Source: Erwinia aphidicola | Lineage (GTDB): Bacteria > Pseudomonadota > Gammaproteobacteria > Enterobacterales > Enterobacteriaceae | DNA: 64,000 nt | Direction: 5' to 3' | Assembly (NCBI RefSeq): GCF_024169515.1 | Contig: NZ_JAMKCQ010000001.1 | Location: 1,054,001-1,118,000, forward strand | Shown here: positions 9,105 to 17,561 of the stretch, piece after piece | How the letters are laid out: every line of letters starts with the position of its first letter | Numbering within the stretch: the stretch's first letter is position 1 | Notes under the pieces: model-generated | What the model was told of the DNA's origin: nothing | Databases searched by the model: none | The model's input: only the letters and a program-made list of their open reading frames with translations | Program-made: the position numbers and the translations under genes

Positions 9105-10955
9105 TTATAGTGCCAGCTCAACCTGGTAGTTTTCCATCCACCGATTCAGGCCTACCACCATCTCCAGCCCGACGCGAATATCCATTGAGCTGCTGCTTCC
9201 CATCGGCAGCGCTAACTTATCATTGACCTGTTTATCATCCAGCAATGCCCGCACGGGCGCATCCTTATCCGCCATAATCGCGGACGTCAGCTCGCGCAGT
9301 GCCTGCTCGTAAGCCGGGTCCTGCGTGGAGGGATAAGGGCTTTTCACCCGTTTAACGATCGACTCGGGCAGCAGATCCTGACCCGCGGCACGCAGGATAC
9401 TCTTCTCGCGACCGTCAAAACACTTCATCTCCCACGGAATATTGAACACATACTCCACCAGCCGGTGGTCGCAGAAAGGCACCCTGACCTCCAGCCCCAC
9501 CGCCATACTCATGCGGTCTTTACGATCGAGCAGGCTGCGCACAAAGCGCGTCAGGCTCATATAGCTGATTTGTCGCATACGCTGATTGGTCGGGCTTTCA
9601 CCGGGCAGCCGTGGCGTCTCGCGCTGTGCCTGGGTGAAGCTGTCATGCAGGAACTCATCAATATGCAGCCGCTGCAATAAACTGGCGTCCAGCAGCGTTG
9701 TGCCATCAAAGTACTTACCGGAACCCTGTGCCAGCCACGGGAAAATCTGGCCCTGCACCGCCTCGGCATCATGGAACCAGCGGTAGCCACCAAACACCTC
9801 ATCCGCTGACTCCCCGGACAGCGCGACGGTGGAGTGATGGCGGATCGCCTCGAACAGCAGGTAGAGTGACGGCCACATATCCCCCCAGACTACCGGCGGC
9901 AGATCCAGCGCGCGGATAATCTTGTCGCGCAGTTTGCAGTCGGCCATGCTGCGGCTATCAAGCACAATTTCACCGTGCTGTGAGCCGATCATCGCCACCA
10001 GATCGCGTACGAAGGGCGCATCGGGCGTGCCGCGCAGCTCGTCCTTAACGAAATCAATGCCGTGTGAACGAAAATCCACTGAGAACGAGCGAATATTCTC
10101 TTTCCCCTGTGACAGCAGCTTTTTTGAGGCCAGCGCGGTGATGACCGAGGAGTCCAGCCCGCCGGAGAGCAGGCTACACAGCGGAACATCGGCGACAATC
10201 TGCCGCCCGACGATATCATCCAGCAGCTCGCGCGTATGGGCAATTGTCTGCTCTAGCGTATCGGTATGCTCCAGCGCCTCAAGCTGCCAGTAGCGGTGAT
10301 ATTGTTTTCCGCGTCTGGAAAAGTGAATCATCTCACCCGGCAGCACTTCATATATTCCCTTAAATATCGCCTGCCCGGGCGTTTTTACCAGCTTCAGTAA
10401 TTCACGCAGGCCGTCCGCATCCACTCTTGCCTTAACCAGCGGATTAGCCAGCAGGGCTTTGGGTTCTGAACCAAAAATAACCCCATCATCAGTAGGAAAA
10501 TAATAGAGCGGCTTCACCCCCATGCGATCGCGTACCAGCAGCAGACTCTGGCGGCGAATATCCCAGATAGCAAAGGCAAATATGCCATTGAGCCGTTGGG
10601 CAAAATCATTGCCCCACTGCAGCCAGGCACGCAGCACCACCTCAGTATCGCTGCGGCTTAAAAAGCGCTGGCCTGCGGCTTCCAGCTCTGCGCGTAGCTC
10701 CTTGAAATTGTAGACTTCTCCGCTGTAGGTAATCACTGCCTCGAGGTTGCCGCGATTGCCGGCCATCATCGGCTGGCCACCGCCGGCCAGATCGATAACC
10801 GACAGCCGCCGGTGCCCTAACCCTACCGGCCCGTCAATCCATAGCCCGCCTGCATCAGGGCCGCGCAGCGCCATGGTATCGGTCATGTTTTGCAGTACAT
10901 CGCGCTGCTGCTGCATTTGGCGACTAAATGACAACCATCCTGTTATTCCACACAT
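9105..10955 (-). CDS. Asparagine synthase (glutamine-hydrolysing), long form
   Basis: 616 residues. It begins MCGITGWLSF, so Cys2 becomes the N-terminal nucleophile of a class II glutaminase domain (about 1-200, with RGPDAGGLW and GHRRLSVIDLAGG). The C-terminal synthetase domain carries the ATP pyrophosphatase motif SLLSGGLDSSVITAL (about 258-272). It converts aspartate, glutamine and ATP to asparagine. The length and sequence style resemble Bacillus AsnO/YisO-type enzymes rather than the 554-residue E. coli AsnB, and such long forms also act in amide formation on other substrates. No pathway genes are adjacent, so housekeeping synthesis is the default. Confidence 0.9.
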   Translation of the reverse strand: MCGITGWLSFSRQMQQQRDVLQNMTDTMALRGPDAGGLWIDGPVGLGHRRLSVIDLAGGGQPMMAGNRGNLEAVITYSGEVYNFKELRAELEAAGQRFLSRSDTEVVLRAWLQWGNDFAQRLNGIFAFAIWDIRRQSLLLVRDRMGVKPLYYFPTDDGVIFGSEPKALLANPLVKARVDADGLRELLKLVKTPGQAIFKGIYEVLPGEMIHFSRRGKQYHRYWQLEALEHTDTLEQTIAHTRELLDDIVGRQIVADVPLCSLLSGGLDSSVITALASKKLLSQGKENIRSFSVDFRSHGIDFVKDELRGTPDAPFVRDLVAMIGSQHGEIVLDSRSMADCKLRDKIIRALDLPPVVWGDMWPSLYLLFEAIRHHSTVALSGESADEVFGGYRWFHDAEAVQGQIFPWLAQGSGKYFDGTTLLDASLLQRLHIDEFLHDSFTQAQRETPRLPGESPTNQRMRQISYMSLTRFVRSLLDRKDRMSMAVGLEVRVPFCDHRLVEYVFNIPWEMKCFDGREKSILRAAGQDLLPESIVKRVKSPYPSTQDPAYEQALRELTSAIMADKDAPVRALLDDKQVNDKLALPMGSSSSMDIRVGLEMVVGLNRWMENYQVELAL

Positions 10956-11277
10956 GATAAGCTCCTTTTAATGGCACAATAATTTGCCTGTTAATATGTA
11001 GCGAAAAAAAATCAAATAGTCCTGCCGGAGCAACTTAATTAGTAAAAGCATGAAGTAAAAAGGCAACAAAACATTAAAAATATATCGAAGTATATTTAAT
11101 GACAAAAATGGCTTATTCGATTTCAATTACAATTATGGACCTCTGGCGAATTAATTATTTTTTTGATAAAAAAATGAACAGGCATGACACTTTTTTTTAC
11201 TCAGGAAAGGCTTGCAGTTAGAACCAGAAAATCTACTATGAAGCGGTCAATCATTCACTTACAGGGATGCACGCCCG
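10956..11277. other. AT-rich divergent intergenic region
   Basis: About 320 bases between the divergent asparagine synthetase and ampH genes, with long A/T runs around 11080-11200. No gene or defined regulatory motif is recognisable. It must contain both promoters. Confidence 0.5.
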
Positions 11278-12453
11278 TTGAAATCTTCGCTCTATGCTTT
11301 TCTGCTGCTTCCCGCCCTGGCTCTGCCACTGCTGAGCCAGGCGCGAACCACGCCGGACCCGCTGCTGGCTTCGCAGACCGTCGAACGCTACGCCGATAAT
11401 ATCTTCTACAACACCAAGGCCAGCGGTATGGCGATGGTGGCGATTGATGCCAACCAGCGGGTGTTCGTCAGCCGCGGCTCCGTGCGCCCCGGCAGCAGCC
11501 AGCGGCCACAAAAAGATTCGCTGATCCGCATCGCCTCGCTCAGCAAGCTGATGAGCAGCGAGCTGATGGTTAAACTGGCCGAAGAGGGGCGCTTACAGCT
11601 CAATGACCCGCTCAGCAAATACGCCCCGCCCGGCAGCCACGTCCCGAGCTACAACGGCCAGCCTATCCGCCTGATCAACCTGGCCACCCATACGGCCGCC
11701 CTGCCGCGTGAACAGCCCGGCGGCAAAGCAAACCGTGCGGTATTTACCTGGCCAACTTACAGCCAGCGCTGGGCCTGGCTGCGCAGCGCGCAGCTAAAAT
11801 ATGCGCCGGGCGAACGCGCCGCCTATTCGAACCTGGGCTTTGACCTGCTGGGCGATGCGCTGGCGCGCGCGGGCGGCAAGCCTTATCCCGCACTGCTGCA
11901 GGAGAAGATCACCCGGCCGCTGGGAATGAAAGACACCACTTTTACCCCTTCCCCGGACCAGTGCGCACGCCTGATGATCCCGGCGAAAAGCCCAAGCCCT
12001 TGCAACAACTCGCTGGCGGCGATTGGCAGCGGGGGCGTATACTCGACCCCTGACGATATGGGCCGCTGGATGCAGCAGTTCCTCTCCTCCGACGTTCACA
12101 CCCGCAGCCCGCAGGCTGACCGACTGCAGACCATGATCTACCAGCGCGCGCAGTTGACCAAAGTCGACGGCATGGACGTGCCGGGCCGCGCCGACGCGCT
12201 CGGCATGGGCTGGGTCTACATGGGTCCGCGTGACGGCCGACCGGGCATTATTGAAAAAACCGGCGGCGGCGGCGGTTTCATCACCTATATGGCGATGGTG
12301 CCGCAGTACAGCGTGGGCGTCTTTATCGTGGTAGCCCGTTCAGCAGAGACCCGCTTTACGCCAATGAGCGACGGGGTCAACAACCTGCTGACCGAGCTGA
12401 TAGGTAACAGTTCTGGCAGCGCACAGCTTGCCGCCAGCATTATGGCGCAGTGA
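11278..12453 (+). CDS. ampH: D-alanyl-D-alanine carboxypeptidase/endopeptidase AmpH
   Basis: 391 residues, class C beta-lactamase fold. A signal peptide (about 1-22) is followed by the serine nucleophile motif SLSK (IRIASLSKLM), the tyrosine motif YSN (GERAAYSNLGFDLLGDAL) and a KTGGGGGF box near the C terminus. These and the strongly conserved THTAALPREQPGG and FTPSPDQC segments match E. coli AmpH, a periplasmic penicillin-binding protein involved in peptidoglycan recycling. The start is TTG with AGGGA about ten bases upstream; no in-frame ATG lies close. Its 3' end overlaps the convergent sfsB-like gene by 14 bases. Confidence 0.93.
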   Translation: MKSSLYAFLLLPALALPLLSQARTTPDPLLASQTVERYADNIFYNTKASGMAMVAIDANQRVFVSRGSVRPGSSQRPQKDSLIRIASLSKLMSSELMVKLAEEGRLQLNDPLSKYAPPGSHVPSYNGQPIRLINLATHTAALPREQPGGKANRAVFTWPTYSQRWAWLRSAQLKYAPGERAAYSNLGFDLLGDALARAGGKPYPALLQEKITRPLGMKDTTFTPSPDQCARLMIPAKSPSPCNNSLAAIGSGGVYSTPDDMGRWMQQFLSSDVHTRSPQADRLQTMIYQRAQLTKVDGMDVPGRADALGMGWVYMGPRDGRPGIIEKTGGGGGFITYMAMVPQYSVGVFIVVARSAETRFTPMSDGVNNLLTELIGNSSGSAQLAASIMAQ

Positions 12454-12742
12454 TATCCTCATCCTCTGCGCGATCCGTTGCCACCGACCGTTGGCGACGG
12501 ATCAGATTTTCTCTTGGCAGCAGGCGCCCCCGCCTGTCGTAGTACCGCGTTGGCCAGATGTCCGCCGGATGCTTGCCTAACGCACCCGCAATAATAAACT
12601 CCCCCTTCGGCCAGGGCCGTTTCAACGCATTGCCCAGCGTTCCCGAACTCAGCCCAACCTGTCGCGACAGCTGCGCCAGGGAGATCCCCTTTTTCTTAAA
12701 TGCCGCAATGATATCGGCCGGATGCATATCTTTTCTTTTCAT
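12440..12742 (-). CDS. sfsB: Ner/SfsB-family winged helix DNA-binding protein
   Basis: 100 residues. MHPADIIAAFKKKGISLAQLSRQVGLSSGTLGNALKRPWPKGEFIIA is typical of the Ner/Nlp (SfsB) family, relatives of the Mu Ner repressor that act in enterobacteria as transcriptional regulators of sugar metabolism genes. The HTH covers about 15-60, and the basic tail HPADIWPTRYYDRRGRL is also conserved in the family. It overlaps the end of ampH convergently and is divergent from the small XRE gene at 12862. A perfect inverted repeat between the two is a likely shared operator. Confidence 0.85.
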   Translation of the reverse strand: MKRKDMHPADIIAAFKKKGISLAQLSRQVGLSSGTLGNALKRPWPKGEFIIAGALGKHPADIWPTRYYDRRGRLLPRENLIRRQRSVATDRAEDEDITAP

Positions 12743-12787
12743 CGCTCCCTCTGCTGCTGGCTAAACTCCTGAGCCTGTAAAATTAAC

Positions 12788-12804
12788 ACTAAGTATAACT
12801 TAGT
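12788..12804. promoter_or_regulatory. Inverted repeat, probable operator between two HTH genes
   Basis: ACTAAGT-ATA-ACTTAGT: perfect 7-bp arms with a 3-base spacer in the 119-base divergent gap between the SfsB-like and XRE genes. Spacing and symmetry suit a dimeric HTH repressor. Assignment to either protein is inference. Confidence 0.5.
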
Positions 12805-12861
12805 ACAATTTGCATAAGCAGCTAAGAGAATCCTGTTACTTGTTAACGCATCAGGATCGCC

Positions 12862-13119
12862 ATGCTGTCACACCGTTTAAAAGAAGCTCGCCTGCGTAAA
12901 GGGATCTCTCAGCAAAAACTCGGGGTATTGGCCGGGATTGATGAAGCGACCTCCAGCGCGCGTATGAACCAGTACGAACGCGGCATTCATGTGCCGGACT
13001 TCGAGCTGGTGTGCCGCCTTGCGTCGATATTGAACGTGCCTTCCTGCTATTTCTACACCGTTGAAGATGAGCTGGCCGAGCTGGTGCGCCAGTGGTATTT
13101 ACAACAGCACCCAGAGTAA
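12862..13119 (+). CDS. Small XRE-family transcriptional regulator
   Basis: 85 residues that are almost entirely one HTH_XRE/cro-C1 domain: LKEARLRKGISQQKLGVLAG, then NQYERGIHVPDFELVCRLASIL. The short acidic tail has VEDELAELVRQWY. Similar proteins occur as chromosomal homologues of phage repressors. It is preceded by a perfect inverted repeat and followed by an NlpA-type lipoprotein gene. No toxin partner lies next to it, so a toxin-antitoxin role is not supported. Confidence 0.85.
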   Translation: MLSHRLKEARLRKGISQQKLGVLAGIDEATSSARMNQYERGIHVPDFELVCRLASILNVPSCYFYTVEDELAELVRQWYLQQHPE

Positions 13120-13266
13120 CGCCTGCGCTCTGCCTGCCGCGATAACCCCTCTTACTCCTCCTGCTTATATCATGTGCTTTTTTAGCCTGGACTGCGCCGT
13201 TGACTCAGCGGTGGATTCACGGATAGTGGTTAGCTTTCTACCTCTTTGTATTTAAGGACAAATAAC

Positions 13267-14073
13267 GTGAAACTGCCTGTACTCACCGCCGCGGCACTGA
13301 TGCTGGGCATGCTGCTGAGCGGCTGCGATCAAAAAAGCGCCGACGCGCACCATATTAAGGTCGGCGTGATTAACGGTGCCGAGCAGGACGTGGCCGAAGT
13401 GGCAAAAAAAGTGGCGAAGGAGAAGTACGGGCTGGATGTGGAACTGGTTGGCTTCAGCGGCTCGCTGCTGCCTAACGACCCGACCGCGCATGGCGACCTC
13501 GATGCCAACGTCTTCCAGCACCGTCCGTTCCTCGAGCAGGACAACAAAGCCAAAGGCACCACGCTGGTCGCGGTCGGTAACACCTTCGTCTTCCCGATGG
13601 CGGGCTACTCGAAAAAGATTAAGCAGGTCAGCGAATTAAAACAGGGCGACACCATCGCCATCCCTAACGACCCGACCAACCTGGGCCGCGCCCTGCTGCT
13701 GCTGCAAAAAGAGCAGCTGATTACCCTGAAGGCGGGCACCGGCCTGCTGCCGACCAGCGCCGATATCACCCGCAACCCGCTGCAGCTGAAGATTATGGAG
13801 ATTGAGGGCGCGCAGCTGCCGCGCGTACTGGATGATGCCCAGGTCGCCGTGGCGATTATCAGCACCACCTACCTGCAGCAGACCGGGCTGAATCCGGTGC
13901 GCGACAACGTGTTTATCGAAGATAAGCAGTCGCCTTACGTCAATATTATCGTGGCGCGGGAAGACAACAAGGATGCGCAGAACGTGCAGGATTTTGTGAA
14001 GTCGTATGAGTCGCCAGAAGTGGCAAAAGCGGCGGAAGGGATCTTTAACGGCGGCGCGGTGCCGGGCTGGTAA
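13267..14073 (+). CDS. NlpA/MetQ-family substrate-binding lipoprotein
   Basis: 268 residues from a GTG start preceded by AAGGA at 8 bases; a TTG seven codons upstream lacks a good site. The signal peptide MKLPVLTAAALMLGMLLSGC ends in a lipobox with the lipidated Cys. The mature protein has the NlpA/MetQ fold signatures HIKVGVINGAEQDVAEVA, DLDANVFQHRPFLEQ and IPNDPTNLGRALLLL. MetQ proteins deliver methionine to a MetNI ABC importer. No metN or metI lies nearby, so this is an orphan like E. coli NlpA (lipoprotein-28), inner-membrane anchored and of uncertain substrate. Confidence 0.9.
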   Translation: MKLPVLTAAALMLGMLLSGCDQKSADAHHIKVGVINGAEQDVAEVAKKVAKEKYGLDVELVGFSGSLLPNDPTAHGDLDANVFQHRPFLEQDNKAKGTTLVAVGNTFVFPMAGYSKKIKQVSELKQGDTIAIPNDPTNLGRALLLLQKEQLITLKAGTGLLPTSADITRNPLQLKIMEIEGAQLPRVLDDAQVAVAIISTTYLQQTGLNPVRDNVFIEDKQSPYVNIIVAREDNKDAQNVQDFVKSYESPEVAKAAEGIFNGGAVPGW

Positions 14074-14082
14074 CAGTAGAAA

Positions 14083-14121
14083 AGGCTGGAGAATGCGCGG
14101 GCATTTTCCAGCCTGAGTTTT
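14083..14121. terminator. Bidirectional terminator
   Basis: A 14-bp stem with one mismatch (AGGCTGGAGAATGC / GCATTTTCCAGCCT), a GCGG loop and a following T run, between convergent nlpA-like and yecA-like genes. Confidence 0.8.
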
Positions 14122-14682
14122 TTAGTGCAGAACCTTCGGGCTGAACAGGCTGAGTGCCGCCGGGCGGATCGCCTCGATACTTTGCTCATGCTCTTCCGGG
14201 GTCATGCTTTCCAGCTTGTCGAAGTTCTCTTCGCTGCCGTGCAGGGCGATAGCCGCCAGCGCGGGCTTCAGCGCTTCCGACAGGGTTGGCCAGTTGTTGC
14301 CCAGCGCCACGCCCTTCATATAGCCGTAGCACCACTCCTCAACCACCACAAACTCGGTGCCTTCCATCTCGTTGAGGCCAAACAGCGGTTCGAACTGCTC
14401 CGGGTACTCGCTCAGGCGGTCAGCAATATCATTCATATGCTGCGCGATCAGCTCCATAAACTGCTCGAACTCCTCTTCCGATTCCCACTCCGGGTCGTTC
14501 TCTTCGCCGCCCCAGATCGCCGGCAGCCACACCTGCGGCTCCACCAGCGTTGGGCCGGAGAGGATAGCGGTGAACATACCGTCGAGTTCAGAGGCATCCA
14601 GCACCGAATCGTCATTACCGTACTTGGTTAAGATTTCGTCCAGGAACTCGAGTTCCTCTTCGGTTAAGGGTCCTTGTTGCAT
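14122..14682 (-). CDS. YecA/UPF0149-family protein lacking the SEC-C metal-binding tail
   Basis: 186 residues. LTEEELEFLDEILTKYGNDD, LDASELDGMFTAILSGP, WLPAIWGGE, FEPLFGLNEMEGTEF and EEWCYGYMKGVAL align with E. coli YecA (221 residues as I recall). E. coli YecA ends in a Cys-rich SEC-C zinc motif, while this protein stops at SLFSPKVLH without it. The downstream bases do not encode the missing domain, so it looks like a naturally short form rather than a fresh frameshift. Function in the family is unclear; YgfB-like relatives affect gene expression. The protein is very acidic. Confidence 0.85.
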   Translation of the reverse strand: MQQGPLTEEELEFLDEILTKYGNDDSVLDASELDGMFTAILSGPTLVEPQVWLPAIWGGEENDPEWESEEEFEQFMELIAQHMNDIADRLSEYPEQFEPLFGLNEMEGTEFVVVEEWCYGYMKGVALGNNWPTLSEALKPALAAIALHGSEENFDKLESMTPEEHEQSIEAIRPAALSLFSPKVLH

Positions 14683-14855
14683 GCTGTACCTCCACGGCGT
14701 GTTAAATTGCGTCTGCGAGTATTCTGGGTGCCGCGCACCAAAAAAGCTACCACAGCCTGTAGTTTAGTTTTACTCGTCGAGTAATACGTGATGACATTTC
14801 ACAGATTAATCAGCGAGAAGCTAGCGGACAATTTTCACCACAGGAGTTAACCACC

Positions 14856-15851
14856 ATGGGGTTCAGGCAGCGAGCGGCAATGATTTTTAAAGGGATAGCG
14901 GGTGCCATCAGGAAAGAGCCGTCACTGAGCGCACTGTGCCTTTTTGGCCTGCTGAATATCTGGTTAGTCGGCGTGCAGCTGCCGGGCAAAGGCATCATCC
15001 TGCTGCTGAGCCTGGCGGTGCTGCTGCTGTTTCTGTTCTGGCGCGATGACTGGCGCTGGCTGGACCGGTTCCGGCGCGGCTGGCTCTGCTTCTCCCTGCA
15101 CTCCCTTGAGGAGAATGCGCACACGCTGGCAACCTGGGCACTGCTGGCGTTCTTCCTCTCGATATTTACCGTGAACGGCGGCTGGATATGGCCGGGGCGC
15201 TATCTGCTGGTCGGCTTTGTCGCGCTGGGGATGCTGTCCGCCCTGCTGCTGCTGATCGCCTTAATGCGCAACGAGAACCAGACGTTAAAAAAGGCGGGAT
15301 ATATTCTAGGTGCCGCCGTACCGGTGATTTACGCTATTACCAGCAGCTACGCGGCCAGCGATTTTTATATGATGAGCGGCATTAAGCTAGATGACTCCCC
15401 GGTGCTGAATCTGTGGGTCAAGGCGCTCTACTTTTCAGTGTGGTTCTCGCTGCTTATTTACCCCGCCGCCAGTATCTCCTTTCTGGTAGTGATGAAAGGC
15501 AGCAGGCCGAGAATGATGCTGACCCTCACCACCTTCTTTTTTATTATCGTGCTGTCGATGCAGGGGCTGGTGCAGTGGTTCGGCAAGATCATGGTGGAAA
15601 CGATGGATTATGCGATTAACCGCGAATGGCAGAGCAGCTATTACTGCGCCGGTGAAGCGTGGCGCAGCGACCACGAGCGCTATTTCGCCATCGACGATGA
15701 GAACTGGGCGCTCTACTACTCCGGCCGTGACGGCAGCTGGGGCTTTGAGCGCCTGCACTGCACGGCAGGCAGCGATGGGCAGCCCGATGCACAGCGCCGC
15801 CCCATGGAAGGCCCGCACCCCGTGCCGCAGTGGTTTAAAGATGTGCGCTGA
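14856..15851 (+). CDS. Polytopic membrane protein of unknown function
   Basis: 331 residues, not recognised as a characterised family. About seven or eight hydrophobic segments span roughly 25-250. A soluble C-terminal region of about 80 residues follows, with YYCAGEAWRSDHERYFAID, NWALYYSGRDGSWGFERLHC and a proline-rich end. The two Cys in this tail (SYYCAG and RLHCTA) could form a disulfide if it faces the periplasm. The start ATG follows AGGAG at suitable spacing. The gene stands alone, between a YecA-like gene on the other strand and a tandem palindrome array that begins only 22 bases after its stop. Confidence 0.7.
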   Translation: MGFRQRAAMIFKGIAGAIRKEPSLSALCLFGLLNIWLVGVQLPGKGIILLLSLAVLLLFLFWRDDWRWLDRFRRGWLCFSLHSLEENAHTLATWALLAFFLSIFTVNGGWIWPGRYLLVGFVALGMLSALLLLIALMRNENQTLKKAGYILGAAVPVIYAITSSYAASDFYMMSGIKLDDSPVLNLWVKALYFSVWFSLLIYPAASISFLVVMKGSRPRMMLTLTTFFFIIVLSMQGLVQWFGKIMVETMDYAINREWQSSYYCAGEAWRSDHERYFAIDDENWALYYSGRDGSWGFERLHCTAGSDGQPDAQRRPMEGPHPVPQWFKDVR

Positions 15852-15873
15852 GGGCTGACTGTATCCGTCACGT

Positions 15874-16408
15874 TGTAGGGGCCGATCCTCTATTTCGATC
15901 GGCCCTATATTACCGCCCTGCATGAATCCTGTAGGGGCCGATCCTCTTTTCCGATCGGCCCTGTATTACCGCCCTGCATGAACCCTGTAGGGGCCGATCC
16001 TTTTTTCCGATCGGCCCTGTATTACCGCCCTGCATGAACCCTGTAGGGGCCGATCCTCTTTTTCGATCGGCCCTATATTACCGCCTGCATAAATCCTGTA
16101 GGGGCCGATCCTTTTTTCCGATCGGCCCTATATTACCGACCGGCATGAATCCTGTAGGGGCCGATCCTTTTTTCCGATCGGCCCTATATTACCGTCCTGC
16201 ATGAATCCTGTAGGGGCCGATCCTTTTTTCCGATCGGCCCTATATTACCGCCCTGCATGAACCCTGTAGGGGCCGATCCTCTTTTCCGATCGGCCCTATA
16301 TTACCGCCCGGCATGAATCCTGTAGGGGCCGATCCTTTTTTCCGATCGGCCCTATATTACCGCCTGCATGAATCCTGTAGGGGCCGATCCTCTTTTTCGA
16401 TCGGCCCT
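15874..16408. repeat. Tandem array of ten 55-56-bp palindrome-containing units
   Basis: Ten successive units start with TGTAGGGG at 15874, 15930, 15986, 16042, 16097, 16153, 16209, 16265, 16321 and 16376. Each unit holds GGGCCGATC - T-rich loop - GATCGGCCC (9-bp stem) followed by TATATTACCGCCCTGCATGA or a close variant. Units differ at only a few positions, mainly in the loop and around 40-55 of the unit. The last unit ends after its hairpin. Related single palindromes occur near 37554, 37705, 62834 and 62915, so this is a local amplification of a dispersed family. Confidence 0.95.
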
Positions 16409-16537
16409 CACTATCAATGAAATTAATTTTTCACATTTATTTTCGGCGAGGGTTATTTCACGGTTTACATTTATTTTTTCGAGCCGCTTTGCATTTTCCA
16501 ACACGGCTTTTATTTTTCGCTGTTTTCCTTTATCCCG

Positions 16538-16553
16538 CTGGATATAATTACAG
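16538..16553. promoter_or_regulatory. LexA-like box upstream of symE-like gene
   Basis: CTG-GATATAATTA-CAG fits the CTG-N10-CAG core of enterobacterial LexA sites with an AT-rich centre. It contains a TATAAT hexamer (16543-16548) that could be the promoter -10 element. It lies about 77 bases before the SymE-like start. E. coli symE is known to be repressed by LexA. Confidence 0.5.
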
Positions 16554-16629
16554 GGTATTAAGTCGCGGCGTAAATGTGCTCGAACACAATTACGCCGCTA
16601 GCCACAACAACTAGCATGAGGTAGTTATT

Positions 16630-16965
16630 ATGGATGAGCAGGATTGTAATGCAGAAATCATTGAACCAGAAGCCGCAGCGCCGGAATTACATCATTGCCG
16701 CGTGGGTTATGTGAGAAACCCTCCAAAATACTGGGATGTGCCCTTACTGCGCATCAGCGGTCAGTGGCTGGCTGATGCGGGCTTCCCACGGGGCACACCG
16801 GTGGAGATGCGCGTCGTGAACGGCTGCATAATGATCACCGTACGCGAGCAGTATGAATCACGCCTGCAAAAGGGGATCCGCATCGTGCGCAGGCTCCCGG
16901 AATCCAAGCAGCACCGGGTGGAGAAGTACGTGGCGCGACTGGCGGGAAGAAAGATTAAAGAGTAG
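16630..16965 (+). CDS. SymE-family toxin (type I toxin-antitoxin type)
   Basis: 111 residues. The core YVRNPPKYWDVPLLRISG, then QWLADAGFPRGTPVEMRVVN, then GCIMITVREQ matches the SymE toxin fold, which is derived from an AbrB/MazE-like antitoxin. A basic tail (RLAGRKIKE) resembles E. coli SymE. In E. coli SymE is SOS-induced, condenses nucleoids or cleaves RNA, and is silenced by the antisense RNA SymR encoded opposite its 5' region. A LexA-like box upstream supports SOS control here. I cannot confirm an antisense RNA from sequence alone. The start has GAGGT upstream. Confidence 0.82.
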   Translation: MDEQDCNAEIIEPEAAAPELHHCRVGYVRNPPKYWDVPLLRISGQWLADAGFPRGTPVEMRVVNGCIMITVREQYESRLQKGIRIVRRLPESKQHRVEKYVARLAGRKIKE

Positions 16966-16977
16966 CAGCAGTCAGCG

Positions 16978-16999
16978 ATCCCGGCCTGATGGCCGGGAT
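16978..16999. terminator. Bidirectional terminator after symE-like gene
   Basis: ATCCCGGCC-TGAT-GGCCGGGAT, a perfect 9-bp stem with a tetraloop between the convergent symE-like gene and the secreted-protein pair. Confidence 0.7.
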
Positions 17000-17006
17000 T
17001 TGGCAA

Positions 17007-17561
17007 CTACCACAGTGATTTATTACCCCTGTTCTTGCCGTTCGCCTTACTGCGTGCGTCAGCTTTCACCTCTTCAGCCAGTGCTTCACTGGTCCACAGG
17101 CAGTCTGCTCCCTGCGGCCCGACATCCAGCAGCGCCAGACGAGTTTGCTCATAATCTTGCGGGTCAAGCAGACCATCGCCGGACTTATTTAAAGGGGGAA
17201 CGCAGCTGGTACCCGTTCCCTGCTGAAAGGGATAGTTATGCTGATTTTTATCCAATATCGCCAGCACCGCTAGCGTATCTTCCGCGTTTGGCAGCAGCGC
17301 GTCGTACAGCGCCTTACCGAGCTGAATGGCATGCGGCCTGTCCATCACAGGAGCCAGTTGCGCAGCCAGAGCAATCCAGTCTGCTCTACCTGCGGAGATA
17401 TTGGCGAGCGTTGTATTCCAGTCGGCGTCAGGAATTTTCTGGGAAAATTCAGCTGGCCAAAAATATTTGATATCGCGCTGAATATCATCTGGAGTGACCG
17501 CGGCAGCTGAGAATGCGGGGATTGCGATTAGCGTTAGCCACCATTTCACTGGGATAATCAT
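17007..17561 (-). CDS. Secreted protein of unknown function (second of a paralogous pair)
   Basis: 184 residues, family not recognised. A signal peptide covers about 1-20 (WWLTLIAIPAFSAAA), then TPDDIQRDIKYFW. It shares a pattern with the gene just upstream: Trp-containing DW, then NISAGRADWIALAAQLAPVMD, LGKALYDALL, and a central Cys before a proline (GTSCVPPL), with another Cys near the C terminus (ADCLWTSEAL). The ATG follows the upstream stop with no gap, so the two are co-transcribed and probably translationally coupled. Paired paralogous periplasmic proteins of this size are often immunity proteins, but no cognate effector is present and this is only a guess. Confidence 0.7.
   Translation of the reverse strand: MIIPVKWWLTLIAIPAFSAAAVTPDDIQRDIKYFWPAEFSQKIPDADWNTTLANISAGRADWIALAAQLAPVMDRPHAIQLGKALYDALLPNAEDTLAVLAILDKNQHNYPFQQGTGTSCVPPLNKSGDGLLDPQDYEQTRLALLDVGPQGADCLWTSEALAEEVKADARSKANGKNRGNKSLW

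Noticed and set aside
15874..16408. CRISPR-like array
   Set aside because: Period is 55-56 bases but the complete unit is conserved; there are no unique spacers and no cas genes.
16417..16614. 65-codon frame just upstream of the symE-like gene
   Set aside because: Overlaps the LexA-like box and presumed promoter, and has an atypical aromatic-rich composition; likely non-coding.
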